Source of the DNA: Byssochlamys sp. IMV 00236
Lineage: Eukaryota; Ascomycota; Eurotiomycetes; Eurotiales; Thermoascaceae
DNA length: 34,500 bases
Direction of reading: 5' to 3'
Assembly: GCA_001931875.2 (NCBI GenBank)
Contig: MSJH02000377.1
Location: 1 to 34,500 of the forward strand
Part shown: positions 1 to 11,104 of the stretch, in pieces
How positions within the stretch are numbered: position 1 is the first letter of the stretch
How the letters are laid out: each line of letters begins with the position of its first letter
Position numbers and translations under genes: made by a program
The notes under the pieces: generated by a model
What the model saw: only the letters and a program-made list of their open reading frames with translations
Told to the model about the DNA's origin: nothing
Databases searched by the model: none

Positions 1-586
1 TCTTGGCTTTTCTTTTTCTCTTATATATCCTCATATTTATAATGTAAGTATTTAATATCAATGTAAATACCTGATTTATTAATCATTTCTTTATTCGTCC
101 TTTTGCTTCTGATGGGCTCTCTTTTATTATTATTTGTTGTCTGAAATTATCATTTTTTTTATCAGTGTACGAATAAAGTGTAAAGTGTACTACGATTTTC
201 GCAATACCGCAGTAGATCAAGCCTATTTTGAGCACTCGGCAATGAGAACTACGTTGCCAGCATAGAGTAGGTAATTCAGGAACGTGTACATTTTTACAGT
301 GCCACCAAATGACGGTTTTGTACACTCTAACGAGCGATTTTTCTCAGCCAATCAGTGGCTTTCTCCTTTTTTTTTTTTTTTCGAAAACGGTCAAAGCGAA
401 ATATGAGTTGAGAAGGGAGAAAAACAATGGACTGGGAACAGAACATTGAGCCCTTCAACATCAGAGCCTTGATGATGTTAAGTCAAAAGCTAATTCCTGA
501 GAGAATTACTTCAACGACGTGACCTGCAAATGAAGGAGCTTGCTGGAGATATGGAAGATCACGAAGCGAAGAAGAAAAATAGCCTT
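1..586. other. AT-rich flank, no gene; possible short inverted-repeat relic
   Basis: I see no convincing gene. An outward-facing pair of short inverted repeats, AGTGTACGAA at 164-173 and its near complement ending at 326, brackets about 160 bp. This pattern could be the end of a Tc1/mariner-type element or a small non-autonomous derivative, and it lies just upstream of transposase remnants. Only about ten bases match, so the call is tentative. A run of about 18 T occurs near 365-381. Confidence 0.35.
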
Positions 587-1150
587 TATTCAGATAAACA
601 ACATGCTCTCTTCTATTGCTATAACAGGATGAAACTATGGAAGGCAGGAATATCGAAGCGTATTGCCCAAGCTTGGGCAAAAAGACTCAAGAAGAATTCA
701 AGTTGAAGCACTTTTGAAAAGGATACGAATAAGGTCAATCAGTCTACTTTTCAACTTAAAGAGAAACACAAGGAGCATCTCGTCCAATTCTAAGATTAAT
801 ACCCTCAAGCTTCTAAACAAGATGCTGTGGAAAAGTTTGATCAAAGCTTTTGAAGGAATTCTCTTTGAAAAAAGACTTCAATTGGCAATTTTATTCTCTA
901 CGACTGCAACTTAACATTCAAGAGAGCCACGCTTCAACCTCTTGCCAGAAATAGTGATGACCAAATTTGGAAACGCTTCGAGTGGGCAACGGCAATGCTC
1001 AAAAAAGACATGGATTACCTGGTGAGTTGCGTTATTGTGGATGAAGCAGTCTTCCACATCAACATTGGTGCTCCTTATGAATGCTCCATGAATGATACTG
1101 AAGAACTGTTGAGTTGTTCAAATTGGAAATGGACTATGAGTAAACAATAA
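587..1150 (+). pseudogene. decayed Tc1/mariner-type (IS630 superfamily) transposase, N-terminal and first catalytic-Asp part
   Basis: Fragments of a Tc1-like transposase can be read on the plus strand if frameshifts and stops are ignored. Around 640-700 there is a helix-turn-helix-like stretch (SKRIAQAWAKRLKK). From about 905 to 1150 one frame is open and contains ATAMLKKDMDYL followed by VIVDEAVFHINIGAP. In this superfamily the first catalytic Asp sits in a similar 'hydrophobic-DE-x-F' strand. Several in-frame stops lie between about 700 and 905, and the frame ends at a stop at 1148-1150 long before a C-terminal domain, so the copy cannot be active. Family membership is inferred from motif shape only. 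Confidence 0.6.
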
Positions 1151-1239
1151 CTTTCCAACTGTAAACAAGAAGTAAAGAAAAAAGATCAACATGAACCTAT
1201 ATAAATCAAGAAACAAGAAGCAAAGAGACTCAAGGGCAT

Positions 1240-1770
1240 CTATTTAGATCTGCTTACCTGATTTGGTTTTCATCTCTTCACTTTTGGCTTTTGATAAAGT
1301 CATTGGGCGCTTTGTTTCGGCATTTATCCCAACACTTGTGGAAGTGACCTTTTCACGCTTTTGCAGGTTTTCGTAATTCTTTTTAATAAAGAATCTTCCT
1401 GCAAATATCTATGCCGCTTGACTTTGCTCTTTGCCATTATCTAGAGTTGTTCTATTGGGTTAAACTCAGGAGAATAAGTAGGAAGGTACACACTCTTACA
1501 CTTTTCAATCTTCAGATCGAAAAATCTGACCCTTATTCTAGACTGCATAGCGAACATAATCTCTTTTTGGCTTTGCCCCCTTCATATGGATGCCTTCATC
1601 TTTTGAGTTCTCTACCAACATTGTGTACGTAAGAGGAGACTCGCCAGAGGTTGCATTTTTCAAGTAATCAGTGCGAATGGCAATAGTTTTAACTAATAAA
1701 CTCATTCTGATCGACAATGTATTCCATGAACTCAGACAACATTCTCATCAACGACATTTCCATGTTTATC
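1240..1770 (-). pseudogene. decayed Tc1/mariner-type transposase, C-terminal part, inverted relative to the upstream piece
   Basis: On the minus strand at about 1490-1440 I read VYLPTYSPEFNPIEQL, the hallmark PYSPxxNPIE motif that carries the third acidic residue of Tc1/mariner DDE/D transposases. It is followed, after an in-frame stop, by IMAKSKVKRHR and a helix like those found in the C-terminus of these enzymes. Upstream on the minus strand (about 1770-1500) further pieces are recognisable but broken. The opposite orientation to the piece at 587-1150 means either an internal inversion or two different relic copies. Confidence 0.6.
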
Positions 1771-3669
1771 ATCATTCAATAGGTAATGATTATAGCTTAG
1801 TCTTTGCCATTCCAACCGAAACAGACTTGCCATTAGTTTTGTGAACTTGGGATTCTTTCTTCAAGCATACATATACCATTTTTACTGTGCCAAGCATGTA
1901 TTCAGTATTATTTTTTTTAATTTAAAGGAATACAGCAGGTTTGCTGATTTCAAATCAATAAATCATCTGATACAGTCGAATAAGATAAGGCCTCTTAGAT
2001 ATGACGAAAGCAATAGCTCTAATGAGGAAAGATAACGCTGAGTATAAATTGCAGTCTCATCAGGGTCCAAGAGGGTCTTTCAGGAATTATATTTAACCGG
2101 GAATCTGAAGCAAGACAATATAGTAGTATACATTGAACGCATAAAGGCAAGTGTTTGATTGATATTTATACATTTACCAGGCGTAATTTTACCTGCAAAT
2201 CTATCCGAAAACGAGCAAATAATCTGACAATCCTGTTGATGGGAAAAGCGTAGGGCCGAGCGGCATATAGATCATATTCTCGAGACTTTTGCTGCAAAAC
2301 ATGAGGAATATGCATGTATATTTCTTTCTGATCAACAACAAGAAAAGATGTAAAAGCATACAGGGATGAATGAATTGTTCAATGCTACATGATTATATTT
2401 ATAAAAAAAATATAAAAGACATGCTATGGATACAAGACATTTAAAACTAGATAAAAGTTTGATTCCTCGGAATATCTTTAGAGTAGTTTACAACTGAGAC
2501 CAACCATGGCTATGCACACACAAAACCAATCCAAAATTATTCATTCTTTAATTGGAAAAGATAAGGCAGTAAGGGGCTCATCTTTTGAACACTTTATTTT
2601 TAAATAATATAGTAAACCATTATACTTGGAAATTTCGATTTTTTCTTCAAGACAAAAATAAAGCGCAAATCAATCTAATACGCTTATTCTCGTCTTCTTC
2701 CATTCCTCCAGCAATGTACTGCTGAGATACAAACTAAAGAAGCGCCGTTCAAACAGAAAGGACCTAAAACAAAAAGGTTACATTACCTGCTTGCTTTTCT
2801 ACTCGATTCAGATCACTTGTTTATCATAAGAACATATCAGTTTATTTATTAAAAAGTTTTTTAAGATACTCTCAGTAAATAATTTTCATATTTATATGAG
2901 CCATAAAGGAATGTTTGAGAAATCATCCCGTTATCATATTTTTTGACGTATGAAAAAAGCCGATTGTTGTCATTTCACACATTTTATGATAAACAAACAC
3001 TGACAGAGTATGTTAAAATAGATTTGCTCTTAAATTTCTTTTGTGATAAATGAATCCATTAATGATGTATACATCTACCCGCGCGGTAATACCAAAAGTG
3101 TATCTCGCGCGTCTAACTTTGCACAGGGTGTTGGTCTAGTTTATATTTAGATTAAAAAACCAAATATAAACAAGCATGATTCTATATTTAGTATTTCAGA
3201 CTCTCTGTCCCTCTGTTCTGTATTTTCTGCAAGCTTAATCAAGATGACGTTAACTTACATGTAAAACGATACTATGATCCCACTTTTTCTATTATACAAT
3301 TCGTATGTAATGTTTATAATAATACGTAATAAAGAGAGAGTCCTGGATCTAATAGTAACACAAGCAATTTCTTTGAGTTCCATTTTTTGTGGAGTAAAAA
3401 GAAGAAAAGGTAGAGGGAGTGGAGCAGATGCAAAGTATATGCATGCAGGGTGAATTCATGCTCACAAGTTGTTGCAGTGGCCAATGGGTTTTCAAGATTG
3501 GACCATGTTCTATATGTATGTTGCCTCCTTTCTTTATTGAAGACAATAGCGAATAGTAGTAGTGATGGTAGTTAAGAGGGAGTTTGCTGTTGTAGATTTA
3601 TTAACAGTCCAAAGTAAAAAAAAAAAAAAAATATGTACAAAATGGGATGAAGATGATAAAAAGAAATGC
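1771..3669. other. gene-poor intergenic region
   Basis: No reading frame here has codon structure or motifs that I recognise; the longest ORFs are under 70 codons and are AT-rich. There is a small GC-rich patch at about 3078-3112 with CGCGCGG and CTCGCGCG, which is unusual against the background but has no tRNA-like fold that I can see. The part next to 3670 should contain the 3' untranslated region of the Nudix gene. Confidence 0.5.
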
Positions 3670-4382
3670 TTAAACAAACACAGACCATTCTGAACTAACC
3701 AAGGGTTTGTGCTCGATTTCGGGAATAATCTCTTTAGTCTGTTTCTCGTCCGCAGACGAATCATTAATCGATTCACAAGGCGAAGGAGGTGAGTTCTGAA
3801 CTGTTGTCGGCAATGTAGAAGATGAATTTAAACTAGACTTGAGCAAGGCTTCTTGAATGTATGGATGTTTTCTGGTAGCAATTAGTGCTTCTTCCAATGT
3901 AAACTAAGGTATGGGTTAGTCTTGTTTAGTTTCAACATGGATCATACACATACCCATCTACGTTCTCTCTTCTTTCTTTCGGGAAATTTCTTGACAACTT
4001 CGTCAATGTGCATTTCAAATATCCAATGATGTGCTTTAAGCTTATTCTTCTTTGTACGCTCCTCAAAGATGCCCAACTGCTTGGCAACAATGCCTTTGAT
4101 ACCAGCTTCTTCCCAAGTCTCCCGCTGAGCAGCATGTTGTTGTGTCTCGTCTTGCTCCCAGCCACCTTTAGGCAGAACCCAAGCATTTTTCTTCTTTCTG
4201 CTCGAGATAAGCAATACACGTCTATTCTTCATGTCGATAGGTACACAACCTGCTACCTGTCGTACATCGTTATCATCTACTACATCCTTGTCATGTCCAT
4301 GTCTTTTTGATTTCTTTGCATAGTTTGTGAATTCATGAGCAACGGTGCTATCTTCCAAGGGTGGTGTGATTGAACGTTCCAT
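3670..4382 (-). CDS. Nudix hydrolase, diphosphoinositol polyphosphate phosphohydrolase (Ddp1/Aps1-like)
   Basis: Two exons, 4382-3954 and 3903-3670, give 220 residues; the 50-nt intron is GTATGT...CTTAG. The Nudix box is complete at residues 73-95: G-x5-E-x7-RE-TW-EE-AGI, starting at GGWEQDE. It is preceded by WVLPKGGW, typical of the DIPP subgroup. This subgroup hydrolyses diphosphates of inositol pyrophosphates and often diadenosine polyphosphates or polyphosphate, in cytosol and nucleus; that activity is inferred from the family. The last 60 or so residues are Ser/Pro/Glu-rich and look disordered. A TATA-like box lies 67-74 nt upstream on the minus strand. The start is the first ATG of the frame, and the N-terminal 40 residues are polar with no targeting signal. 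Confidence 0.88.
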
Positions 4383-4448
4383 GGTTCTAAATAAATAATA
4401 AGAAAAGAGGAGAATAAAATGAGAAAGAAATAGAAAAAAAGAGAGGTT

Positions 4449-4456
4449 TATTTATA
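4449..4456 (-). promoter_or_regulatory. TATA-like box of the Nudix gene
   Basis: The minus strand reads TATAAATA about 70 nt upstream of the Nudix start codon. The position suits a fungal core promoter. This is a sequence match only. Confidence 0.4.
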
Positions 4457-6599
4457 CATGATCAATTTTTAGTTCCATGCCCCGTTCGTTAGTCAAACAT
4501 TAACAATTGCTTTGTACAGCGCCACATATTTTGTGACATAATGACAAATCAGTAAAAAAATTTATTGGACACTCGGTATATTATTCTTGGCGCTTGTAGT
4601 CATTGATACAGTTTTACTTCGGCAATTTAATGGTTTCATTTCATAAAGTGTACATCATCAAGAGAAAGGGAGTAAAAGTAAGCGGCAAAGAGAAAGGGTG
4701 TTGTTATGAGTTACAGCTGAGCCATATTTGTTTGGTACTACCATATGTCAGATGTGACAATCCGGTTAAGGGAAGCATGAAGCGCTTTTATTTTTGTAAA
4801 TTTCATTACTATAAATAGGTTGCATCCTTTTATCCTTTTTTGCAACAGGTTTTGTTACCTGGCCAGGAATCGTTGATCTACCTATGCTTACTCTCATCAG
4901 CTATTTCATGTCTTCTTTACTCATTTCTTATAGTTTCTTTATTTTCTTTTCTTGTCCTTCTTTTATTTCTATAATGCCCGTAGTTGATGCCTCGCGCCTT
5001 TGTGTGACATAAGCAGCCGGCTAAGAGGCGCTTGTTACACATGATGCTAAGGAGATAGTCAGGAACAGGTAGTTATCTTCCAACGATCACGGATGATGAA
5101 AATCAGCGCGCAGTCAATTAATATTACTATGTCTCAACCATGTCGATCTCTCTTTTTTTTTGCATACATCTTTATAGTTGTAAGTATTCATAATTAGTTT
5201 TGGCCCTGTTTGATGACAAGCATGTGCCTACAGCGTGTTTATACATGCACAATCAAGTTTATCATTTTAAATATTACTTTTGGAACATGTGTATCTCTTT
5301 ATAATATGCAACCATGAGTGATCATAACGATAAAAGACTACACTGATGACTTTTTAATGTACGTAATAGTTAACATCAAAGAGGGGCTTTTTAAAGAAAA
5401 GTAAATGACAAACCCATGTTATAGTGCAGCAAAGGTAGTCAAGATCACTCAACTACTATTACTACTAATACCAGTTTAATGCTTTATAGTAAAACAAGAA
5501 TCTCTTGGTATTCTTCGCTCTCTCCGCGGAAGATCCCGTAATATGTTACGATGCCAAGCCAGTTTCAAAAGCGTCACAAGATATAATAACAAAGACTTTC
5601 GTACTTGAACTTCCCTTACAAGCACTAGTAATAATAATAATAATAATAGATGTTGGTAACACACACACTCTCTCTCTCATTTTTCTAAATATATTTATTT
5701 ATATTTCCCTCAGACCCGTCTGAGTTAATATATATACTTTACAATGCATCCACTCTCAAATCGAACATTTTTTGAAACACACTGTGAACCCAATCTATAC
5801 ACTTTTTGAAATTGATATGGGCCATTTTATTTAAATAGGGACTTCAGTCAGTCGTGAGTGACGGACTGTATAGGTAAGTTGTGAGTGACAGAGTCCTAAG
5901 CTCCCTGAGTGGTGCAAAAGTACCAAATCTGTCACAATATAAAGGTCGTTGATAATGCGATTCAGCTGTAGTCCCTCCATTGCACTGCAACTTTCAAGCC
6001 TTAAACGCGATTTGATCTCCAAGGCAGAAGTCAAATAGACGATGTTTCTTTTGACACACTCAAGAATCGTAATATTAGTAATAATAAAGTCTTTTTAAGT
6101 TCCCATTCAATGCTGTTTCATGGCAAGAATCGTAAATTTCCTTGATTTCATTGTTTGCATTTGCCATTTCAGCTTTCTCTGTAATAATTACATCTAGTTC
6201 GGATAATGAGAATGTCTACATGTGACAAGTGCTGATTTTCACCTTGGTCGTTTCTTAGATCACGTGAATTTGGATGCACTTCTTAAGGAAATATGGCTTC
6301 TACTGTTGTTCAAGGGTTAGAGACTGGTTTGGTGATGTTGATGGTGAATGGCAACTGGGGAAATGTTGTTTCGCCACACATCGGTTCAGGCTCCGACTTC
6401 ACTGTTATCAAATTTATTATGGTGCCTGAACCCACTCATTTCTTCGACATTGCCATTTCCATTTCGGAAGCAACCTCAACTGTTGCTAACCCAACGTAAA
6501 CAAGCCAACTTCTTTCTGCTAAATTTTATAAACATATGTATTTTTAATCTACACGATCAAGCAATTGATAATAGAGCTAGTGTTGGATAACAGAGCATC
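4457..6599. other. intergenic region with microsatellite, no supported gene
   Basis: Short ORFs occur but none shows a recognisable domain. A trinucleotide (TAA)n tract lies at about 5627-5648, followed by a CA/CT run at about 5660-5680. At 5848-5900 the element GTGAGTGAC occurs twice, 34 nt apart, in a stretch that may be a dispersed repeat. An open 68-codon frame at 6293-6499 begins with ATG but resembles nothing I know. I treat all of this as non-genic. Confidence 0.45.
5627..5648. repeat. (TAA)n microsatellite
   Basis: Seven or so consecutive TAA units, directly readable. Confidence 0.85.
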
Positions 6600-7020
6600 T
6601 AAAAAAAATCTGCTAGTAAAAGATCTACTGATTCTTCGCTGACGTTGTGTGCTTCATCATCTACAGCTTCTGGTACAAGGATCTCTACTGATCTATTATG
6701 TTAACCTCTGTTTCTGGTGAAGAGTCTTCATTCCTCTACCATAGAAATTTTGTTAGCATACTTGAGTTTAGCAATCATTTGATTTTACTCTTCCCCGTGA
6801 TGATTCTGCCATACTAGACTCTGCTTGTCTTTTTTTGATGCAAGCGACTATATTATTCGCTTCTATTTCAAAAGTTTCCCAAGTAGCTTCTTCTCTCAAT
6901 ATCTAAACTCTTTTTTCGGCTTCATCCCTAGCCAATTCCAATTCTTTGCTTTCAATACCCACCCATCTCAATCAAAATCTTTCCTGCCTAACTTTGTCAA
7001 GGCTAGACTACAAATGGCCG
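6600..7020 (-). pseudogene. possible decayed coding relic of unknown family
   Basis: On the minus strand two stretches read like protein rather than noise. Near 6985-6800 there is a charged, helical segment (KELELARDEAEKRV, stop, then ILREEATWETFEIEANN). Near 6690-6620 there is an acidic segment (VEILVPEAVDDEAHN...). They are broken by stops and frame changes, so any gene is dead. The style resembles gag-like or coiled-coil proteins of retroelements, but I found no diagnostic motif, so I name no family. Confidence 0.3.
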
Positions 7021-7550
7021 TTTTACAAGTTTCCTGAAATTGTTCTATCGGTTGTTTAGATCTTTTATTTTGTATTATATTCCTTATAAACGAGTCATAT
7101 CTCAATCACTTAATACAACATTAAACTAGCAAAACCAAATGTTCAGACTTGAGTTCAATATAAGTTTGAGAAGTGTTTTAAATTAAGTTTATTTTCAAGA
7201 AATGTACCACCAAGTTCAGTAAAAATGTGCAATTTGAGAGTAGAAGCACTGTATTTCTTTTCTCTCGGAACCAAATTTCCCTTGATTCTTTACCATTTTA
7301 CGTATGGATGATGTCAAGGAACGGATCGGTTGATATTTTTTTTTTAAGCCCTTTTAGCACTATTCCTCATTTCATTGGGCGCGAATTTGAATGAATCGTT
7401 GTTTAGACGTTATTGGGTAAAAATTAAACTGAGTTTCTTTTTGGGGGCTTAACTGAACTGTCCAAAGGGAATAGGTTCAATAGTGACGTTTACACGCCCT
7501 TTTTTTTTCTCTTCGTTTGTGTGTGTAGAAAGAAGAAGAGAGATAGAATC
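7021..7550. other. intergenic, upstream of ERD2
   Basis: No gene seen. It includes poly-T tracts and should contain the promoter and 5' leader of the downstream ERD2 gene. I cannot point to a clear TATA box. Confidence 0.4.
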
Positions 7551-8409
7551 ATGAATATTTTTCGACTTGTTGCTGATTTGATGCATTTAGCATCTATTTT
7601 CATTTTATTGTTAAAGATAAAAAAGACGAGATCATGTGTTGGTAAGATGAAGAACAAAAGAACAAAAAGAATGAAGGCTAATGTAGAACAAAGGTATATC
7701 TTTCAAGACACAATTACTATATGCCATCGTCTTTGTTACTCGTTATCTTGACTTATTCACCAAGTTTATTTCACTGTATAATACGTCAATGAAGATATTC
7801 TTTATCGCGTCTTCAGTCTATATCTTGTACCTTATGCATATCAAATTCAAGGCAACTTATGATGCTGGTCTAGATACATTTAGAATTGAATATCTTTTGG
7901 GCATTGCTTCTCTATTAGGCTTAGCTACTACCGCAGATTACAGCATTATCGAAGTAAGATTAGATACATAAAGACGATCACGATAGGATATAACAATCAT
8001 TAGGTATTGTGGACCTTTTCCATCTGGTTAGAATCAGCTGCTATCTTACCACAACTGTTTATGCTTCAAAAGACAGGAGAAGCAGAGACGATCACGACAC
8101 ATTACATCTTTGCTTTAGGTGCTTACAGAGCCTTATATATCCTCAATTGGATTTATAGATACTATGTCGAGAATCACATCGAATGGGTTACATGTATTGC
8201 AGGATTAGTGCAGACAGCTATCTACAGTGACTTCTTTTACATTTATTATACAAAGTAAGACTCTGTTTTATACAATACACTTTAACTAAATACAAATGTA
8301 TAGAGTTTTAAAGGGACGAAAGTTTGAATTACCAAAGTAAGTATTTTTTATGCTTCATTTCTTACTTGCCAGGTTTCTAACTTATTTTATGTTGAATAGA
8401 ATGGTTTGA
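7551..8409 (+). CDS. ERD2: ER lumen protein-retaining receptor (KDEL/HDEL receptor)
   Basis: Five exons (7551-7641, 7694-7953, 8004-8254, 8304-8336, 8400-8409) give 214 residues, close to the usual 212-220 of the family. The protein is almost entirely hydrophobic helices. It starts [16 protein letters not shown] and contains the family blocks [36 protein letters not shown] and [12 protein letters not shown]2 binds C-terminal KDEL/HDEL signals of escaped ER proteins in the Golgi and returns them by COPI vesicles. Introns are 49-63 nt. The last exon is only 10 nt and rests on acceptor choice: another acceptor at about 8371-8372 would give a slightly longer tail. The rest of the model is firm. 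Confidence 0.93.
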
Positions 8410-8472
8410 AATAAGATTGGATAAAAGAATTTTTCTGTCTTTTTTTTTCTTTCTTTTTTTTTTTTTTTCTTC

Positions 8473-9787
8473 ATGTCTCAATCTTCGCTGTTTAATAAAT
8501 CAAGCAATTTCTCAAAAGAATATGATGATTTGATTCATGAATTAACTAACCAAATAAACATGGCACAGCCTGATGACGTGCTTCAATACTGTTTTGATTT
8601 CTTTCTTTCTCGTCTATTAAACGAAAGAACAAAGACCAGACAAGAGAAAGGTATTTAAAAAAAAGATTTTACCAAAAAAAAAGTGATTTATGCCGCCAAT
8701 TCAAAGAACGTCACTTGAGTGTTCATCCAAGCGACACTAGGGTATTACAAGGATCTTTGGTTTCAACAGACGATGTACAGACACCCCACAACGAAGAAGA
8801 TGAAGAAGATGAAGAAGAAGAAGAAGAAGGGAAAAACAGTTTTCGTGATTTACCTCAATTTAAAACACACATGCAAAACAGACGCGTTTCTGTGAGCGCT
8901 GAATCGATACAGCCAGATAAATTGGCAAGGCTCGAAAAGAACATACCAAAATCTACAGCCGAACAGGACATGATCTATCAATCGCTCTCATCCCACTTTT
9001 TGTTCAAGACGATTGAGGAGGAGCAGCGCGAAGAGATCATTCGGATTATGGAACAAAAGACATTTCCTGCCGGTACTCATGTCATTGAACAAGGAGGAGA
9101 AGGTGATTATTTTTATATCGTATCGTCTGGTCACCTTGACTGTTTTGTGGATGGGCAAAAGGTGACGAGTTATGAGCGAGGAGGGAGCTTTGGCGAACTG
9201 GCGCTCATGTACAATGCACCAAGAGCAGCTACGATCGTCGCCACGACCGACGCCGTGCTGTGGGCTCTGGATCGTATCTCATTTAGGTCGATCATCATGA
9301 AGAGTAACGCGGCGAAACGGATGATGCATGAATCCTTTTTGAAGGGGGTGCCCTTGTTCAAGTCACTGGAAATCTCCGAGATTCACAAGATTGCAGATTC
9401 TTTGGTCTCTGTTCGATATAAACATGGTGATGTCGTGGTCAGGGAAGGAGAACCTGGTAACAATTTTTATTTGATCGAGGATGGTAAAGCTGTGGTCTAT
9501 AAGATGGCTCCTGATGGTACGCAGCAAAAAGTCAATGAGATGAAAAAGGGTGATTACTTTGGAGGTATGTCAATAGATATGAAATTATAAAGAGAATTAA
9601 CTGTTTATTATTAGAGCTTGCACTGCTGAACGATAAGCCTAGAGCGGCTACCGTTGTGGCAGAAGGACCACTCAAGTGCGTTACCTTAAGCAAATCAGCA
9701 TTCATACGACTACTGGGCCCAGTTATGACGATCTTGAAGCGCAATACGGCTAATTATCATGCTATTCTCAAAGATGCTCAATCATAA
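8473..9787 (+). CDS. cAMP-dependent protein kinase regulatory subunit (type II-like)
   Basis: Three exons (8473-8650, 8707-9564, 9615-9787) give 402 residues. Residues about 14-58 form the RII-type dimerisation/docking domain (YDDLIHELTNQIN, then QPDDVLQYCFDFF). A nearly pure acidic run lies at 89-100. The inhibitor site at 118-122 is RRVSV, with Ser in the phosphoacceptor place, so it is a type II autophosphorylatable site rather than a pseudosubstrate. Two cyclic-nucleotide-binding domains follow, each with its phosphate-binding cassette: FGELALMYNAPRAA (221-234) and FGELALLNDKPRAA (344-357). It inhibits the PKA catalytic subunit until cAMP binds. The stop codon is only 12 nt from that of the convergent NSRP1-like gene, so the 3' ends must overlap. 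Confidence 0.95.
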
Positions 9788-9799
9788 ATACAAAAATCT

Positions 9800-10964
9800 T
9801 TATTGATTCTTTTTTTCCTCTTCCATCTTTTGCTTTTTTCTTGCTAGATAACGTTCCCTTGCACTCATCGCTACGTCTTCTGTCGTACGCTTGACTGCTA
9901 GTTTTTGTTCAAGCTCCTTTTGCTTTCTCTCCTCTTCTTCTTGTTCTCTTCGCTTGACTTCCATCATTTGTCTTTCTACTTCTTTGCTCAGACGTTCACG
10001 TTCTTCACTATTGCCTCCTCTCCTCTTGGCTTCATATTCCTCCAACTTCTTTCGTTTGTATTCTTCATATTCAGATATACGTTCCTTGATACGCTCGTCT
10101 GACGCTGCTAGTGATGCAAATGTACCAAATTTAGGTTTCACGTTTAAACCAGCACCAAGAAGTTGACGCTTATCGACAATTTCGTTGTTATCATTCAGTA
10201 TCACCTCCTTGCCTTCCTTTGCAGCCAACTCGGCCAGTGCCATATCATCTTCCTTTTCCTTTTCGGCATTGACAATCGCTGCTTTTTTCCTGTCTTTTTC
10301 TTCAGCAAGGGCCTTTAACATCGCCTGATGTTCTGCCTCTTTTCGTTCCAGCACTTGCTTATAAAACGAATCCATCGTTTTACTCTTTGCTGCCTTTTCT
10401 TCTCTCTCCCTTTCTTCCCGTTCAATTCTTTCTAATTCCTCCTTTTGTTTCTTGAACCTAACAGAGCAGGTTGAGTGTTCTATAGATAATAATAATAATA
10501 AATAGTTACGATTCTGTAATAAACACTTCTTTATCTGCAAATTCTTCGCCTTCTGCCTCTCTCTCTCTTGCAAACTTTTTCTCTTCAGCGAGCAGACGAT
10601 CTCTCTTTCTGATTTCTGCCATCTCTAATAATCCCTTAATATATCTTGCTTTCTTTTCCTGCGGACCCTTGGTAGCTTCCTTTTGTTTCCTCTCTGCTTC
10701 TTTTAGATCATCGTAGACAGCATCATAATCAAAGATATTGGGATCTTCTTCAAGTGCTTTAGTGTGAAGTTCTTGTAGTTTTTTAGTTGTTGTCTTGTAC
10801 GATGCCAGCTGTCTATTGACTTGTGCTTTGGCTTTCTGGCCTGCCTGCTTTTGATCTTGAGGATCTTGCTCGTCATCGCTGTCACCTCCAAATGCACTAG
10901 AACGATCGAGTCTGGGTGTAGGATGGATAGGTTTTTTCTTTTGAAGATTTAAGCCGAATTTCAT
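9800..10964 (-). CDS. nuclear speckle splicing regulatory protein 1-like (CCDC55/DUF2040 family)
   Basis: Two exons, 10964-10510 and 10457-9800, split by a 52-nt GTAACT...TTAG intron, give 370 residues. The N-terminus MKFGLNLQKKK, the block DPNIFDYDAVYDDL and the stretch ARYIKGLLEMAEIRKRD are typical of the DUF2040/NSRP1 domain at about residues 65-170. The remainder is a highly charged Glu/Lys/Arg coiled coil ending in ARKKQKMEEEKKNQ. Human NSRP1 is an RNA-binding protein of nuclear speckles that affects alternative splicing; here that role is family inference. The protein is shorter than the animal form (about 560 residues), mostly by lacking the C-terminal extension. Confidence 0.85.
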
Positions 10965-11104
10965 ATTTTATAAAAAAGAAAAAGAAAAAAAAAACCTAGT
11001 TTTAACCTCCTTTGTTTTTTTTTAGCATAAAATAAAAGTAACATCCAAAAGAATGGTTGATTTATTGTGTAAAAATAAAAGACACTATACAAAAGCTTGA
11101 AAAC

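Noticed and set aside
4981..5060. Possible tRNA-like fold around AGCAGCCGGCTAAGAGGCGC
   Set aside because: There is no matching B-box (GGTTCRANYCC) and no acceptor stem closure; only a weak imperfect inverted repeat.
8651..8706. Alternative 33-nt intron in the PKA regulatory subunit ending at 8683
   Set aside because: It would leave the frame with a stop at 8716-8718. The acceptor at 8706 gives a 56-nt intron and a continuous frame.
9891..10166. Serine/leucine-rich plus-strand frames within the NSRP1-like gene
   Set aside because: These are the reverse shadow of a Glu/Lys/Arg-rich coiled coil.
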